Assembly: GCF_030381805.1 (NCBI RefSeq)
Contig: NZ_JAUDRH010000008.1
Coordinates: 248,001-312,000 of the forward strand
DNA from: Chlorogloeopsis sp. ULAP01
GTDB taxonomy: Bacteria > Cyanobacteriota > Cyanobacteriia > Cyanobacteriales > Nostocaceae
Reading direction: 5' to 3'
DNA length: 64,000 nucleotides
Each line of letters opens with the position of its first letter. The first letter of the stretch is position 1. The notes under the pieces are model-generated. The model was not told the DNA's origin and made no database searches. It saw only the letters and a program-made list of their open reading frames with translations. Positions 7,248 to 16,462 of this stretch are shown piece after piece. Made by a program: the position numbers and the translations under genes.

Positions 7248-8711
7248 TTATAAAGTACCAAAGCCTTTTTTCTTTTTGTCCTTCTTGGGCTTCTTTTTTG
7301 TGCTGGCAGCACCACCATAACCCCGCCATCCTGGGGCAGCCGGACGATTGCCAGCAGCAGCGTAAGGATCGCCTCCCATACCACCGCCAAACATTCCCGG
7401 CATACCAGGAAAGCGTCCTTGCCCCATTTGCTGCATCATAGAACGCATTTTTTGGAAGTCACTTACCAACTTGCTGACATCCGGCTCTTTATAGCCACTC
7501 CCGGCTGCAACCCGTCGCCGCCGACTGGGCGAACTTGCTAATAAATCTGGGTTTTTGCGCTCTTGAGGAGTCATAGAATTAATCATCGCTTCGCAGCGTT
7601 TGAGCTGAGTTTCGCCTTTTTGGAGCTGATCGTCTGTGAGCTTGTTCATTCCGGGGATCATCTTAATAATGCCTCCCAGGGAACCCATATTTTTCAGCAA
7701 GCGCAACTGTTTGAGAAAGTCTGTAAAATCGAACTTTGCTGCCAGGATTTTCTCCTGCATTTTTTCGGCATCAGCAAGATCAATTTCTTCTTGGGCTTTT
7801 TCTACCAGAGTGAGGACATCGCCCATACCGAGAATTCGCGATGCCATGCGATCGGGATAAAACGGTTGCAGAGCTTCAACTTTTTCTCCGACACCAACAA
7901 ATTTAATCGGCGCTCCGGAAATCCGTCGTACAGATAGTGCTGCACCGCCACGACTATCACCATCGAGCTTGGTAAGAATTGCGCCAGTAATACCAACCTG
8001 TTCGTGGAATGTGCGGGTAAGATTTGCTGCTTCTTGCCCGGTCATTGCATCAACCACCAACAGAGTTTCATCAGGCTGAACTGTTTGTTTAATGCGAATT
8101 AACTCTGCCATCATATCTGCGTCAATTTGCAGACGTCCGGCAGTATCAATGATTACGGTATCAACTCCTTCTGCTTTGCCACACTCTACACCCTGCCGGG
8201 CAATCTCAACGGGATCGGCATCGCTTCCCATTTCAAAAACTGGAACTTCGATTTGCTTACCCAAGGTGACGAGTTGGTCGATCGCTGCTGGACGATATAC
8301 GTCTGTTGCTACCATTAAGCAGCTGCGATCTAATTTCCGTAAATGTAGCGCTAACTTAGCAGTAGCAGTGGTTTTTCCTGTACCCTGCAACCCAGCCATC
8401 AGCACAACCGTAGGTTTATTTTCTGCTTGCGCTAGGGGTACATTTGTTTCCCCCATTACCTGTACCAACTCATCGTATACAATTTTGATGAACTGTTGAT
8501 CGGGGCGTACTCCAGCAATTACCTCGGCTCCCTGTGCTTTGGCTTCAATCTCGCCAATAAATTCTTTGACTACCTGGAGATTGACATCTGCCTCCAACAA
8601 GGCACGGCGAACTTCCCGCAAGGCATCTTGAATATTGGATTGGGAAATTTTGTCCTGTCCCCGCAGTTTTTTCCAGGCAGATTCTAAACGGTCAGCAAGT
8701 GCATCAAACAT
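7248..8711 (-). CDS. ffh: Signal recognition particle protein Ffh
   Basis: The product is 487 residues, as expected for bacterial Ffh. The N-domain helices (1-90) precede the GTPase G-domain: G1 GLQGTGKTTATAKLA at about 108-122, G3 DTAGRLQ at about 190, and G4 TKLDGDSRGG at about 247. The C-terminal M domain is methionine-rich (MRSMMQQMGQGRFPGMPGMFGGGMGG) and ends in a Gly/Lys tail typical of cyanobacteria. Ffh with 4.5S RNA targets nascent membrane proteins to FtsY and the Sec/YidC machinery. It heads the leftward block with rpsP, the KH gene, rpsU and phoH. Confidence 0.98.
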   Translation of the reverse strand: MFDALADRLESAWKKLRGQDKISQSNIQDALREVRRALLEADVNLQVVKEFIGEIEAKAQGAEVIAGVRPDQQFIKIVYDELVQVMGETNVPLAQAENKPTVVLMAGLQGTGKTTATAKLALHLRKLDRSCLMVATDVYRPAAIDQLVTLGKQIEVPVFEMGSDADPVEIARQGVECGKAEGVDTVIIDTAGRLQIDADMMAELIRIKQTVQPDETLLVVDAMTGQEAANLTRTFHEQVGITGAILTKLDGDSRGGAALSVRRISGAPIKFVGVGEKVEALQPFYPDRMASRILGMGDVLTLVEKAQEEIDLADAEKMQEKILAAKFDFTDFLKQLRLLKNMGSLGGIIKMIPGMNKLTDDQLQKGETQLKRCEAMINSMTPQERKNPDLLASSPSRRRRVAAGSGYKEPDVSKLVSDFQKMRSMMQQMGQGRFPGMPGMFGGGMGGDPYAAAGNRPAAPGWRGYGGAASTKKKPKKDKKKKGFGTL

Positions 8712-8954
8712 AATGATTAAATTTGTTTACAGGTAGTTAGCCAGCTAAAGTTTCTTCCCCTTTGGGTGGCGACTGGTATGTCGCTCAGAAATTTGGTTGA
8801 GAATTTAAGGTGCTATTTACCAGCTTAGTAGTTTTCCTGATCAACTGTTGCCACAGAGTACCAAGGAGCTTTTACCTTTAATATTTTTGAGGCAACTCCA
8901 AGTTTGAACACTAGACTCTAGAGCTTTTTATTTCCACTGTGGCGTATGGCAATG

Positions 8955-9146
8955 TTACTGCGGTGACGGCAAATTCGCCCGCGACTTACCAAGAACACGC
9001 CAATCACAACGCTCTTTGAGTAGAATGTGGCGTCCCAGACTAGAGCTTTGGAGTCTCTGGCTCCGCTCTGACTACCTCACCGCCAGCAGAAAAATTTTCA
9101 ATTTTTTTGTTTTGCCCCACTGCACCTGCCACGAGTGCGATCGCAC
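8955..9146 (-). repeat. Dispersed repeat family B, copy 2
   Basis: Read on the minus strand it starts at a HIP1 site, contains 'gaaaatttttctgctggcgg', then about 68 extra bases, then 'cgttgtgattggcgtgttct' and 'taagtcgcgggcg', matching 2852-2965. The remainder of the 866-base gap 8712-9577 is an AT-rich stretch (9170-9560) with no gene that I can support; it must hold the promoter of the pentapeptide-repeat gene. Confidence 0.75.
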
Positions 9147-9577
9147 AAATTCTTAAATCCTATAATACGTAGCTTTTTATACTAAGTTTTACTTTCTTCA
9201 TATTTTGTGATACGTTAATCACTAGTGTTTGACTAATTATGATAATCCTGTCTAAAAAACAAATTTATATCTTGAAAATATATTTTAATTTTTATTAAAA
9301 ATTAAAATAGCCTTTTACCAACAATATTGAGAAGCAAGTAAAAAGTAATTTTAGTGAAACTAAGTTTATAAATTTTGCGTAATAATAATTTGATGGATAA
9401 ATTTGCTAACTGTTTATATCATTTATTTAGCTCTGAATAATTCATAAATTTTTGAATCATAATTAATAGATGAACTGTAGCAAGATTAATTTACTTTGAT
9501 TGCTATTGATATGTGCAATTAAGACAAGTTCATAGATATATCTGAGTAGTTTTAGTAATGTGAGTGGAGATTTTGGA

Positions 9578-10882
9578 ATGACTGTAGCCAAGCGTAAAGA
9601 TATTAATATATATGAAAGACTGAGTTTTTTACTTCAACAAATCTGTTTAATTAGCTTAGGTTTAATAGTTATTTTACTAATAATAAAAGATATAATTTCA
9701 GCAATTTTACTAATTTTTATTTATTGCTTAAGTGTTTTATTTATTTTTTGGAATCAGCAGCGACAGCAGAGTAAAAAAGAATTTCAAAAAGAAACAGAAA
9801 TATCAAAGTCTCATGCTAAAATTCTATTGACAGATTTTGCTCTAGATATTAATAGTCTTAAAAATATAGAAAGTAACCAAACAAAAGAATTTAATATAAC
9901 TCAGAATTCTCTCCAAAAAATTCTTAACCAAAAAGCAGAGAACCAAATTAATAGCAGTGCGACTTTCTTTCTTGCAGACTTGAGTGATGCTCAGTTGGCA
10001 GAAATAAATCTTGATGGTGTTTATCTTAGTGGTACAAACCTAAAAAATGCTAATTTGAGAAATGCTAATTTGAGAGGTGCTAATCTCAGCAATGCTAATC
10101 TTGAAGACGCTCGGCTTGAGGGTATTCATTTAGTCAGTGCTAACCTCAATAATGCCCGATTAATAGGTGCCAACCTCAGCAATGCCGAATTAACAGATGC
10201 GAACCTTGGGAATGCCAACCTTAGTAATGCTCAGTTAGTTGGAGCCAATGTTAGTGGTGCTAACCTCAGCAATGCTCAGTTAGTATATGCAAATTTCAAA
10301 AATGCCAATCTTAATGGTGTTTATTTATGGAATGGGAACCTAAACAATGCTCAACTAGCAGATGCCAACCTTAGTAGCGCTTATCTGAGTAATGCCAAGT
10401 TAAATAATGCCAATCTTAGTAATGCAGTTCTCAAGAATGCTCAACTCAGCAATGCCAAGTTGAAGAATGCCAAGTTGAAGAATGCTGACATCAGTTTTGC
10501 TCAGTTAGTAGGTGTTAGCTTTAATCATGCGGATCTTACCGATGCAAACCTAGAGAATGCTAACTTGGAAGGCGCTAATCTGACTGGAGCCAATCTAAAT
10601 GGTGCTAACTTAAAAAATGTCAAAATTAATCAGGCAACAAAATTGGATCGGAAATGGCGTTTAGTTTGGGAGATTGTCAATCAGGGGCTTGAGGGTAAAG
10701 ATATTAAAAATGCCGATTTTCAGGATGCCAATCTTCAGGATACCGACTTTAGAAATGCTGATTTGAGTGGTGTTAAATTTAAAGGGGCGATATTAGAAAA
10801 TGCCCGATTTGTTAGGAATTCAGGGCTGTCTGTTGAGATGAAACAACAGCTGAAGCAACAAGGAGCAATTTTTGAAGATTAG
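9578..10882 (+). CDS. Membrane-anchored pentapeptide-repeat protein
   Basis: I start at the ATG at 9578 (MTVAKRKDINIYERL), preceded by a 'tggaga' site; a GTG at 9560 is an alternative. Two hydrophobic segments at about residues 16-36 and 38-58 form a hairpin anchor, followed by a charged linker. From about residue 135 come more than 40 pentapeptide repeats of the A(N/D)LxN type (ANLSNANLEDARL, NARLIGANLSNAEL). They form a right-handed quadrilateral beta-helix, with a break near 340-365 (KLDRKWRLVWEIVNQGLEGKD). Such proteins are abundant in heterocystous cyanobacteria, and most have no known role. The Asn-rich repeats look internally duplicated. It stands alone, facing the symporter gene. Confidence 0.9.
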   Translation: MTVAKRKDINIYERLSFLLQQICLISLGLIVILLIIKDIISAILLIFIYCLSVLFIFWNQQRQQSKKEFQKETEISKSHAKILLTDFALDINSLKNIESNQTKEFNITQNSLQKILNQKAENQINSSATFFLADLSDAQLAEINLDGVYLSGTNLKNANLRNANLRGANLSNANLEDARLEGIHLVSANLNNARLIGANLSNAELTDANLGNANLSNAQLVGANVSGANLSNAQLVYANFKNANLNGVYLWNGNLNNAQLADANLSSAYLSNAKLNNANLSNAVLKNAQLSNAKLKNAKLKNADISFAQLVGVSFNHADLTDANLENANLEGANLTGANLNGANLKNVKINQATKLDRKWRLVWEIVNQGLEGKDIKNADFQDANLQDTDFRNADLSGVKFKGAILENARFVRNSGLSVEMKQQLKQQGAIFED

Positions 10883-10948
10883 TTTTGAAGCTGAGTTAGG
10901 CGATCGCTCTTGTAGTATTAACAAATGCGAGATCCAATCACACCTAAT

Positions 10949-12376
10949 CTATCTTTTTCTCTCTAGGAATGGATTGGCATTCACAAGCCGGGCAACCAAG
11001 TAAACCAAAGTACTGGCAGCCATCCCTGGAAGCACTTCGTAGACAATATTTGACCATTTGAATACTAAACTCCAAATCATGGCGGCAGTAATGCCAACAG
11101 CCATCATCAACAGTGCTACAAATGTACTTACAGGTAATTGCCAAACACGTAAGATTAGTAATGGGCCTAGAGCGGAAGCTAAAGCTGACCAAGAAAATGT
11201 AACCAAAAGGAATACATTATTATCACCAGCTAGAGCAATACTTAATACAATCATTGCTACAGTCAAGGTTCCGAGCTTGACTAATTTATAAGAGTTAGCA
11301 AAGTTAGGAAAAATGTCTTGGGTGAGTGCTGCTGAACAACAAAGAATTTGTGAATCGGCGGTAGACATAGTAGCAGCAAATACTCCTGCTAGCATAAGCC
11401 CAACAAAGATAGAGGGCAACAACTCCTGTGCTAGATAGGGCAAAGCTAACTCTGGATCTCCCCCCTCCATCAACTCAGGTAAAAGAACTCGTGCTGCTAA
11501 ACCTACACCGATCGCAGAAAAAGAATTTACTAAACCGCAAATAGTTTTGATATAAAGAGCTTGATTCACATTGTCAGGTGAGTCAATCGCCATTGCTCGT
11601 GTCAGGATATGAGGTTGTCCTACCACACCAAACCCAGCTACAATCCAACCAAACAAAAAGGGTATAAAGCCTAGAGGAAGATTTGTGGGACTCAGGCTAA
11701 CTAGTTTTGGATCAATAGCTGCTAGTTTTGTCCACAGTTGTGCAACTCCACCACCGTTAGCGATCGCAACCGTCAATAACAGCAGTAACGAACCAATCAT
11801 GATGATCCCTTGGGCTGCATCTGTCCAAATTTCGGCGCGCACACCTCCAGAAAAACAATAAATGATGACAATGATAGTTCCAAGTACAATTCCCAGGTAG
11901 TAATCCCAACCAAACACCACATTCAGTGCCTTGCTGCCGGCAACAAGTTGTGAGGCTGCATAGGAACCAAGAAAAGCGATAATTATTACACCTGAAACAA
12001 TAGAAATCCAACGAGCACCTGAGGTATTATGAGCAAGAAAGGCAGAGACTGTATCAGATGAAGTTTCCTCAGACACTTGTCTTAACCGTTTGAAAAAAAA
12101 CCACCAGGCAATGTAATCTCCTATTGCCCAGCCAATCACCAACCAAATAGAAGAGATTCCTATTTTATAGGCAAAGCCAACCTGACCCAAAAATAACAAA
12201 CCACTCTGTCCGGTTGACATTGCTGATAGTGCTGTCAGCCAAGGATTTACCCCTCGGCTAGCTAGCAAGTAATCGGCTGTTGTATTTTGCTTGTGGTTTG
12301 CAGAGTAGATTCCGACAAAGACAATTAAGGCAAGAAATGCGATGAAAGTAGCTGCAATAGACAGTTGACTAGCCAT
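10949..12376 (-). CDS. Sodium:solute symporter family transporter (PutP-like)
   Basis: The product is 475 residues with about 13 hydrophobic segments, the topology of the SSS family (LeuT fold). Recognisable SSS features are ADYLLASRGVNPWLTALSAMSTGQSG in TM1-2, FSGGVRAEIWTDAAQGIIM in the middle, and GVFAATMSTADSQILCCSAALTQDIF toward TM8 with the family's sodium-site STADSQ motif. It should import an organic solute with Na+. Proline is the best guess because the closest pattern is PutP, but the substrate cannot be fixed from sequence. It is convergent with the pentapeptide-repeat gene. Confidence 0.9.
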   Translation of the reverse strand: MASQLSIAATFIAFLALIVFVGIYSANHKQNTTADYLLASRGVNPWLTALSAMSTGQSGLLFLGQVGFAYKIGISSIWLVIGWAIGDYIAWWFFFKRLRQVSEETSSDTVSAFLAHNTSGARWISIVSGVIIIAFLGSYAASQLVAGSKALNVVFGWDYYLGIVLGTIIVIIYCFSGGVRAEIWTDAAQGIIMIGSLLLLLTVAIANGGGVAQLWTKLAAIDPKLVSLSPTNLPLGFIPFLFGWIVAGFGVVGQPHILTRAMAIDSPDNVNQALYIKTICGLVNSFSAIGVGLAARVLLPELMEGGDPELALPYLAQELLPSIFVGLMLAGVFAATMSTADSQILCCSAALTQDIFPNFANSYKLVKLGTLTVAMIVLSIALAGDNNVFLLVTFSWSALASALGPLLILRVWQLPVSTFVALLMMAVGITAAMIWSLVFKWSNIVYEVLPGMAASTLVYLVARLVNANPFLERKR

Positions 12377-12591
12377 AAAGAATTAGAATTAGGGGAACTG
12401 TAGGCCACACCAAATCATCCCTTAATTTCCCTAAAGAGTAGAATCTACCTGCAAACAGATTTTCAAAAAAATACTTCAGGCACTATGAGACTCATATTTG
12501 ATTTTTGAAAAAATCAGTACACCTCTAGTTACCTTCTGTTCCCTGTTCCCTATTTCTACGAGTAATTCAGTAATCAAATCGGATTCCTATA

Positions 12592-13089
12592 TTACCATCC
12601 CCAACTACCAGGAATACCTTTAAAAGGCCCGACAATATCGCTAGTTATCCAGCCACCATAGAAATTGCCTGGTTGGGGTTGCACCTTTTCCTCATTGACG
12701 TAACAGGCATCCATGAGATGGGCATAAAAAGCTACATAGTTTTTTATTGTTGCAAAGGCTGGTGTGGGTTTGGGATAGAACCAAGCAGCATTTTGTACTT
12801 CTTTTTGATTCACGCGGATAGTGTAGTAACCAGCGCCTCCTTTCCACTCACAAAAGCTTGATTGCGGTACCTGAATCAGGTACTCCATTTTGATATCTTC
12901 TGGAGGAATGTAGTAAACAGGTGGATGACTGGTTTCTAAAACACGCTTGGCACGATGGGTATCTGCAATGATGACATCATTAAATATGACTTGGATATGC
13001 TTGTTTGTATCCTCCAGGCGAGGAGGGCGGGGATAGTCCCAAACTGATTCTTGTCCGGGGGCGGGATCGATGCGTTGAGGTTTTACCAT
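12592..13089 (-). CDS. DUF427 domain protein
   Basis: The product is 165 residues with the DUF427 core: IQVIFNDVIIADTHRAKRVLET, YYIPPEDIKMEYL, CEWKGGAGYYTIRVN and a C-terminal FYGGWITSDIVGPFKGIPGSWGW. The family forms small beta-tent folds and has no established function. No signal peptide is present. The gene stands alone; the flanking gaps (12377-12591, 13090-13352) contain only short repeats and no recognisable site. Confidence 0.9.
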   Translation of the reverse strand: MVKPQRIDPAPGQESVWDYPRPPRLEDTNKHIQVIFNDVIIADTHRAKRVLETSHPPVYYIPPEDIKMEYLIQVPQSSFCEWKGGAGYYTIRVNQKEVQNAAWFYPKPTPAFATIKNYVAFYAHLMDACYVNEEKVQPQPGNFYGGWITSDIVGPFKGIPGSWGW

Positions 13090-13352
13090 CTTCTGAGATT
13101 GTAAAGGGGAATGGGGACTAGTGACTGGGGATGAGGAAGAGTTTTTACTAACAGATCTGAATAAATTTTAATATTTTTTAATATAGACTAAAAAGCGATC
13201 GCAGTTCCTAAAGTCAAGATGCCGTTAGTTGTAGCTTAAAGAATCTACTGGCAAAGCCTGTTTTATAAAAGATAGGCAATCATCCTTGCACAATATTGTA
13301 GAAGGGTTGCATCACATAGCTTTTAGCCCCATTAGCTCTAAAGACATAAATG

Positions 13353-13637
13353 TTACTGTTTGTCTACAAAGTATTTAAACAAGTCATCAAGAATTCGATT
13401 GGCAGCAATATAGCTGCCACGATGCCAATAATCATCACTTACCTCGTGGACTTTGCCTGGCTGAACTGCATTCAATTGGAGCCACAAAGGATGGTTAGTA
13501 ATATGTTGATAGTGTTGATAGTTATCTGCTTGTGGATGCTGTTGCAGAAAGATCAAATCTCCATCTGCATCTTCAATGTTTCCCGCTCTTACGAATGTGA
13601 GTTGATGTACACCTTGGACATTGCATAGCGATCGCAC
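13353..13637 (-). pseudogene. C-terminal fragment of an iron-siderophore binding protein
   Basis: The 94-residue frame matches only the last third of a FecB/FhuD-type binding protein: IEDADGDLIFLQQHP, then WLQLNAVQPGKVHEVSDDYW and ANRILDDLFKYFVDKQ. The two intact binding proteins at 38295-40453 end in the same way (DADGDILFIL..., IDDLYKYLVK). No signal peptide, lipobox or N-terminal lobe lies upstream, where a HIP1 site and AT-rich sequence begin. I read it as a relic of a third paralogue. It cannot work as a binding protein. Confidence 0.8.
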
Positions 13638-13950
13638 TCATTCATATTTTTATTCTGCAACGCCCAAAATTTTTAATGGGAAAAATTAATTGCTTCCCTA
13701 AAATTTAATAAGGCCATTCTTCGATAACTTCGAGAAATCATCTGGAAATTTGTGATCGCCCACTCTACTGACTTTTACATGAGGTAATGCTTGGGTTGGT
13801 ATATCTATGTCAGAAGGCGATTAGCTTTACTGTCAGGAGAGATGGCAACAGTGCTATCAGTTTTGCAAGCAGTTTTAGCTAGCACTGAACATCAAGAATT
13901 TATGCAAAACGTTGAATAGATACGGGGAATAGGTGCAAGCGATCGCCTAC
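13638..13950. other. Intergenic stretch without a recognised gene
   Basis: The region follows the binding-protein relic and includes HIP1-like sites near 13630 and 13940. A short frame at about 13848-13920 (MATVLSVLQAVLASTEHQEF) has no recognisable family and no clear context, so I leave it unannotated. It may belong to the decayed locus. Confidence 0.3.
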
Positions 13951-14514
13951 CTACACTTGCAACTCAAACCCAGGTAATACATCTTCTCCAGAAAGAATCG
14001 CTGGCATTTGTATAACTTCTACAGCTTTTCCAGTGCGGTAAATTTCCACTCTTGCATCTTGGGGATTAATTAGCCATCCCAAACGCAAACCATTTTCTAT
14101 GTATTCCTGCATTTTCTCTTGGATACGTTGCAGCCGATCTGTCTCAGAACGCAGTTCAATCACAAAATCGGGTACCAGTGGCGGAATTTTTTTTCTTTGT
14201 TCTGGCGTTAAAGCTTCCCATCGTTCCAATTTTACCCAAGCCGCATCAGGGGAACGTTTGGCACCATTCGGCAGGATAAAGATAGTCGAAGAACTAAAGA
14301 CTTTGCCTAATTTAGCTTGACGATTCCAGATTTCTAAATCAGCGATCAGTCTAGCTTCTTGATTTCCGCTTTCTCCTCCTACTGGTGGCACAATAATTAA
14401 TTCTCCTGCTGCATTCATTTCCAGGCTTAAATCACGATTGGCAAGACACAATTGATAAAATTGCTCATCACTTAAATGAACGATCGGTTCCAGATTGAGG
14501 ACAACAGTATTCAT
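13951..14514 (-). CDS. Uma2 family protein (PD-(D/E)XK-like fold)
   Basis: The product is 187 residues, full length for the Uma2/DUF820 family that is greatly expanded in cyanobacteria. Visible family features are HLSDEQFYQLCLANRDLSLEMNAAGELIIVPPVGGESG, then SPDAAWVKLERWEAL, the core VPDFVIELRSETDRL with the conserved Asp and Glu, and GLRLGWLINPQDARVEIY. The fold is restriction-endonuclease-like. The cellular role is unknown; 'endonuclease' is a family label. It stands alone. The 14515-14752 gap has a 30-residue readable frame that I do not recognise. Confidence 0.9.
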   Translation of the reverse strand: MNTVVLNLEPIVHLSDEQFYQLCLANRDLSLEMNAAGELIIVPPVGGESGNQEARLIADLEIWNRQAKLGKVFSSSTIFILPNGAKRSPDAAWVKLERWEALTPEQRKKIPPLVPDFVIELRSETDRLQRIQEKMQEYIENGLRLGWLINPQDARVEIYRTGKAVEVIQMPAILSGEDVLPGFELQV

Positions 14515-14752
14515 TGAACCTTTCCTCGTGCCTTTTTTATTAATACTCAGTTCCTTTTAATTAAAAGTTTAGCAGGAGGAAATTAGCTTGCGTTCGACCC
14601 GTATTAAAGCCATTAGCACACCCACCACTAATTCCTACTCCTAGACTAATTTACCAGGATTTACCGCAACACCCAACAATGCCAACATCTTTACAACTGG
14701 ACGTTTAGCTACTTCTTTATTGAGCAGTACCTGTATGGTGAGTTTTCTTTGA

Positions 14753-16333
14753 CTAACGTACTTCTTTGAGACTTTCAATTTGCTTAGTGAACAGCTCTGT
14801 AAATAGACTCATCACAGTTCTTTCTTCACGAACTTTAATGTTAGCACTAATAGACATTCCCGATTGCAGAGGAATAGTTTTACCTTTAATGTTTAAAGAC
14901 TGTTGATGCAAATTAATTTTGGCTGGAAAGCGATAGTAGGGATGGGTTTGTTCTGGTGGTAAAGCATCCGAGCCAATCCAAGTGACTGTTCCCTTAATAT
15001 CACCAAATTCACTAAAAGGGAAAGAATCAATTCGGACATCAACTTTCATATCTTCGCGAACAAAACCAATATCTTTATTTGTAATTAAAACTTCAGCAAT
15101 ATAATTATCATTTGGTACAATTTTTAGTAGTTCCTGGCTGGCATTTGCTACAAATCCAGGGTTATTAGCTTGTAAATCGAATACAGTTCCCGCTACAGGC
15201 GCACGAAGACTTTGATATTTAGTGTTCAATCGTGTTTGTGAGATTTTGCTATTAACTTCAGCTAACTGCTTCTCATTTTCTAACAAAATTCTAGTTAGCT
15301 GACTATCAATATCAGCAATTTTATTTTTGTTATCACTTATTTTCTCTAAAACACTTTTCTCAGAAGCAGATACTGTATTTTTTAATTCTTCTTTTCCTTG
15401 TTCGATGTCAAATTCAAGACGTTTATTTTCCTCAATTAATTGCGCTACTTGTGCGCTATTATTTTGTACTTTTTGTTGCTGTTGGAGGTACTGAAGTTGA
15501 GCGATCGCTCCTTCTTCAGATAGTGTTTTCATTTTATCTAAAATTTTTGATTCAATAGCTAAACTAGCTTGAGCATCAGATATTTGAATCTGATTTTGAG
15601 AGAGTCTTTTCTTGATTTGCTCAATTTCCATCTGGGCTGCTGTAGAACGAGAATCTAACTCTCTTTTAGCAGCCTCTAGGCGTTGTTTTTCATCAACACC
15701 CATGTTTTTATCTGTAGGAGAATTCTTCAATTCTTTTCGCAACAATTCATTTTCGGCAACTAAAGCAGCACGATTCTTCAACAGGAAAGCAGCTTCTTTC
15801 GGTAAATTGCCACGCAAAAGTTCTACATCGGCAGCGACAGGAGAAGTGGAAGCAAATAAATTCCGATATATTTGTATTTCTTGAATTAAAGAAGTCCGAA
15901 TTTTATTTAAAGAATTTAATTCGGCATCATTGGCAGTTGGATCGAAATCTAGTAATAAGTCACCAGGTTTTACCTTTTTCCCATCTTTAACATAAATAGC
16001 TTTTACTACTCCATTGACTGGAGCTTGAATTTCCTTAACAGTTCCTTCTGGCTTTAATTGCCCGGTAGCGGGAACTACTTGCTCAATTTTGGCAAAATAC
16101 GTCCAAGCTATTCCAAAACAAGCTAAACCTATCAAACTTACCATAATTGCGCGTGACCATACAGGAGATTGGCGTAGCACAACTGATTGCTCAAATGAAG
16201 TTTCTTGATAGTCTTTTGAAGCAGAAGGTTTAGAAGCTTTAGAATCTGCAAGAGTTAATACCTGCTTATCTTCTAATGTTGCTCCATTTTTATGGTTACC
16301 GTTAGAACTGCTGTTAGCGTGATTACCATTCAT
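14753..16333 (-). CDS. HlyD-type membrane fusion protein of a type I secretion system
   Basis: The product is 526 residues. A cytoplasmic N-terminus of 60 residues rich in Asn and Ser is followed by one membrane segment (about 62-80, MVSLIGLACFGIAWTYF). Next is a lipoyl-like half-motif (VPATGQLKPEGTVKEIQAP, GVVKAIYVKDGKKVKPGDLLLDFD), a long alpha-helical hairpin (about 170-360) and the second lipoyl half with beta-barrel (SLRAPVAGTVFDLQANNPGFV...). This is the periplasmic adaptor that links the inner-membrane ABC exporter to a TolC-like outer-membrane channel. It lies 129 bases downstream of the exporter gene on the same strand, so the two form a module. No TolC gene is in the window. Confidence 0.92.
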   Translation of the reverse strand: MNGNHANSSSNGNHKNGATLEDKQVLTLADSKASKPSASKDYQETSFEQSVVLRQSPVWSRAIMVSLIGLACFGIAWTYFAKIEQVVPATGQLKPEGTVKEIQAPVNGVVKAIYVKDGKKVKPGDLLLDFDPTANDAELNSLNKIRTSLIQEIQIYRNLFASTSPVAADVELLRGNLPKEAAFLLKNRAALVAENELLRKELKNSPTDKNMGVDEKQRLEAAKRELDSRSTAAQMEIEQIKKRLSQNQIQISDAQASLAIESKILDKMKTLSEEGAIAQLQYLQQQQKVQNNSAQVAQLIEENKRLEFDIEQGKEELKNTVSASEKSVLEKISDNKNKIADIDSQLTRILLENEKQLAEVNSKISQTRLNTKYQSLRAPVAGTVFDLQANNPGFVANASQELLKIVPNDNYIAEVLITNKDIGFVREDMKVDVRIDSFPFSEFGDIKGTVTWIGSDALPPEQTHPYYRFPAKINLHQQSLNIKGKTIPLQSGMSISANIKVREERTVMSLFTELFTKQIESLKEVR

Positions 16334-16462
16334 AATGATTTTAAGTTTGAATTATTAGTAGATATTAGTATCACCCACTGTACGGGCGAGTTTAGAAAAT
16401 CAATTGTTGGTTTTAATCGTTTATATAATCAACAAAACCCACCCCTACTAATTCTTAAACAT

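Noticed and set aside
14580..14750. Short readable frames (KRPVVKMLALLGVAVNPGKLV) after the HlyD gene
   Set aside because: Only about 30 residues without start, family or context; could be a decayed gene but is not supportable.
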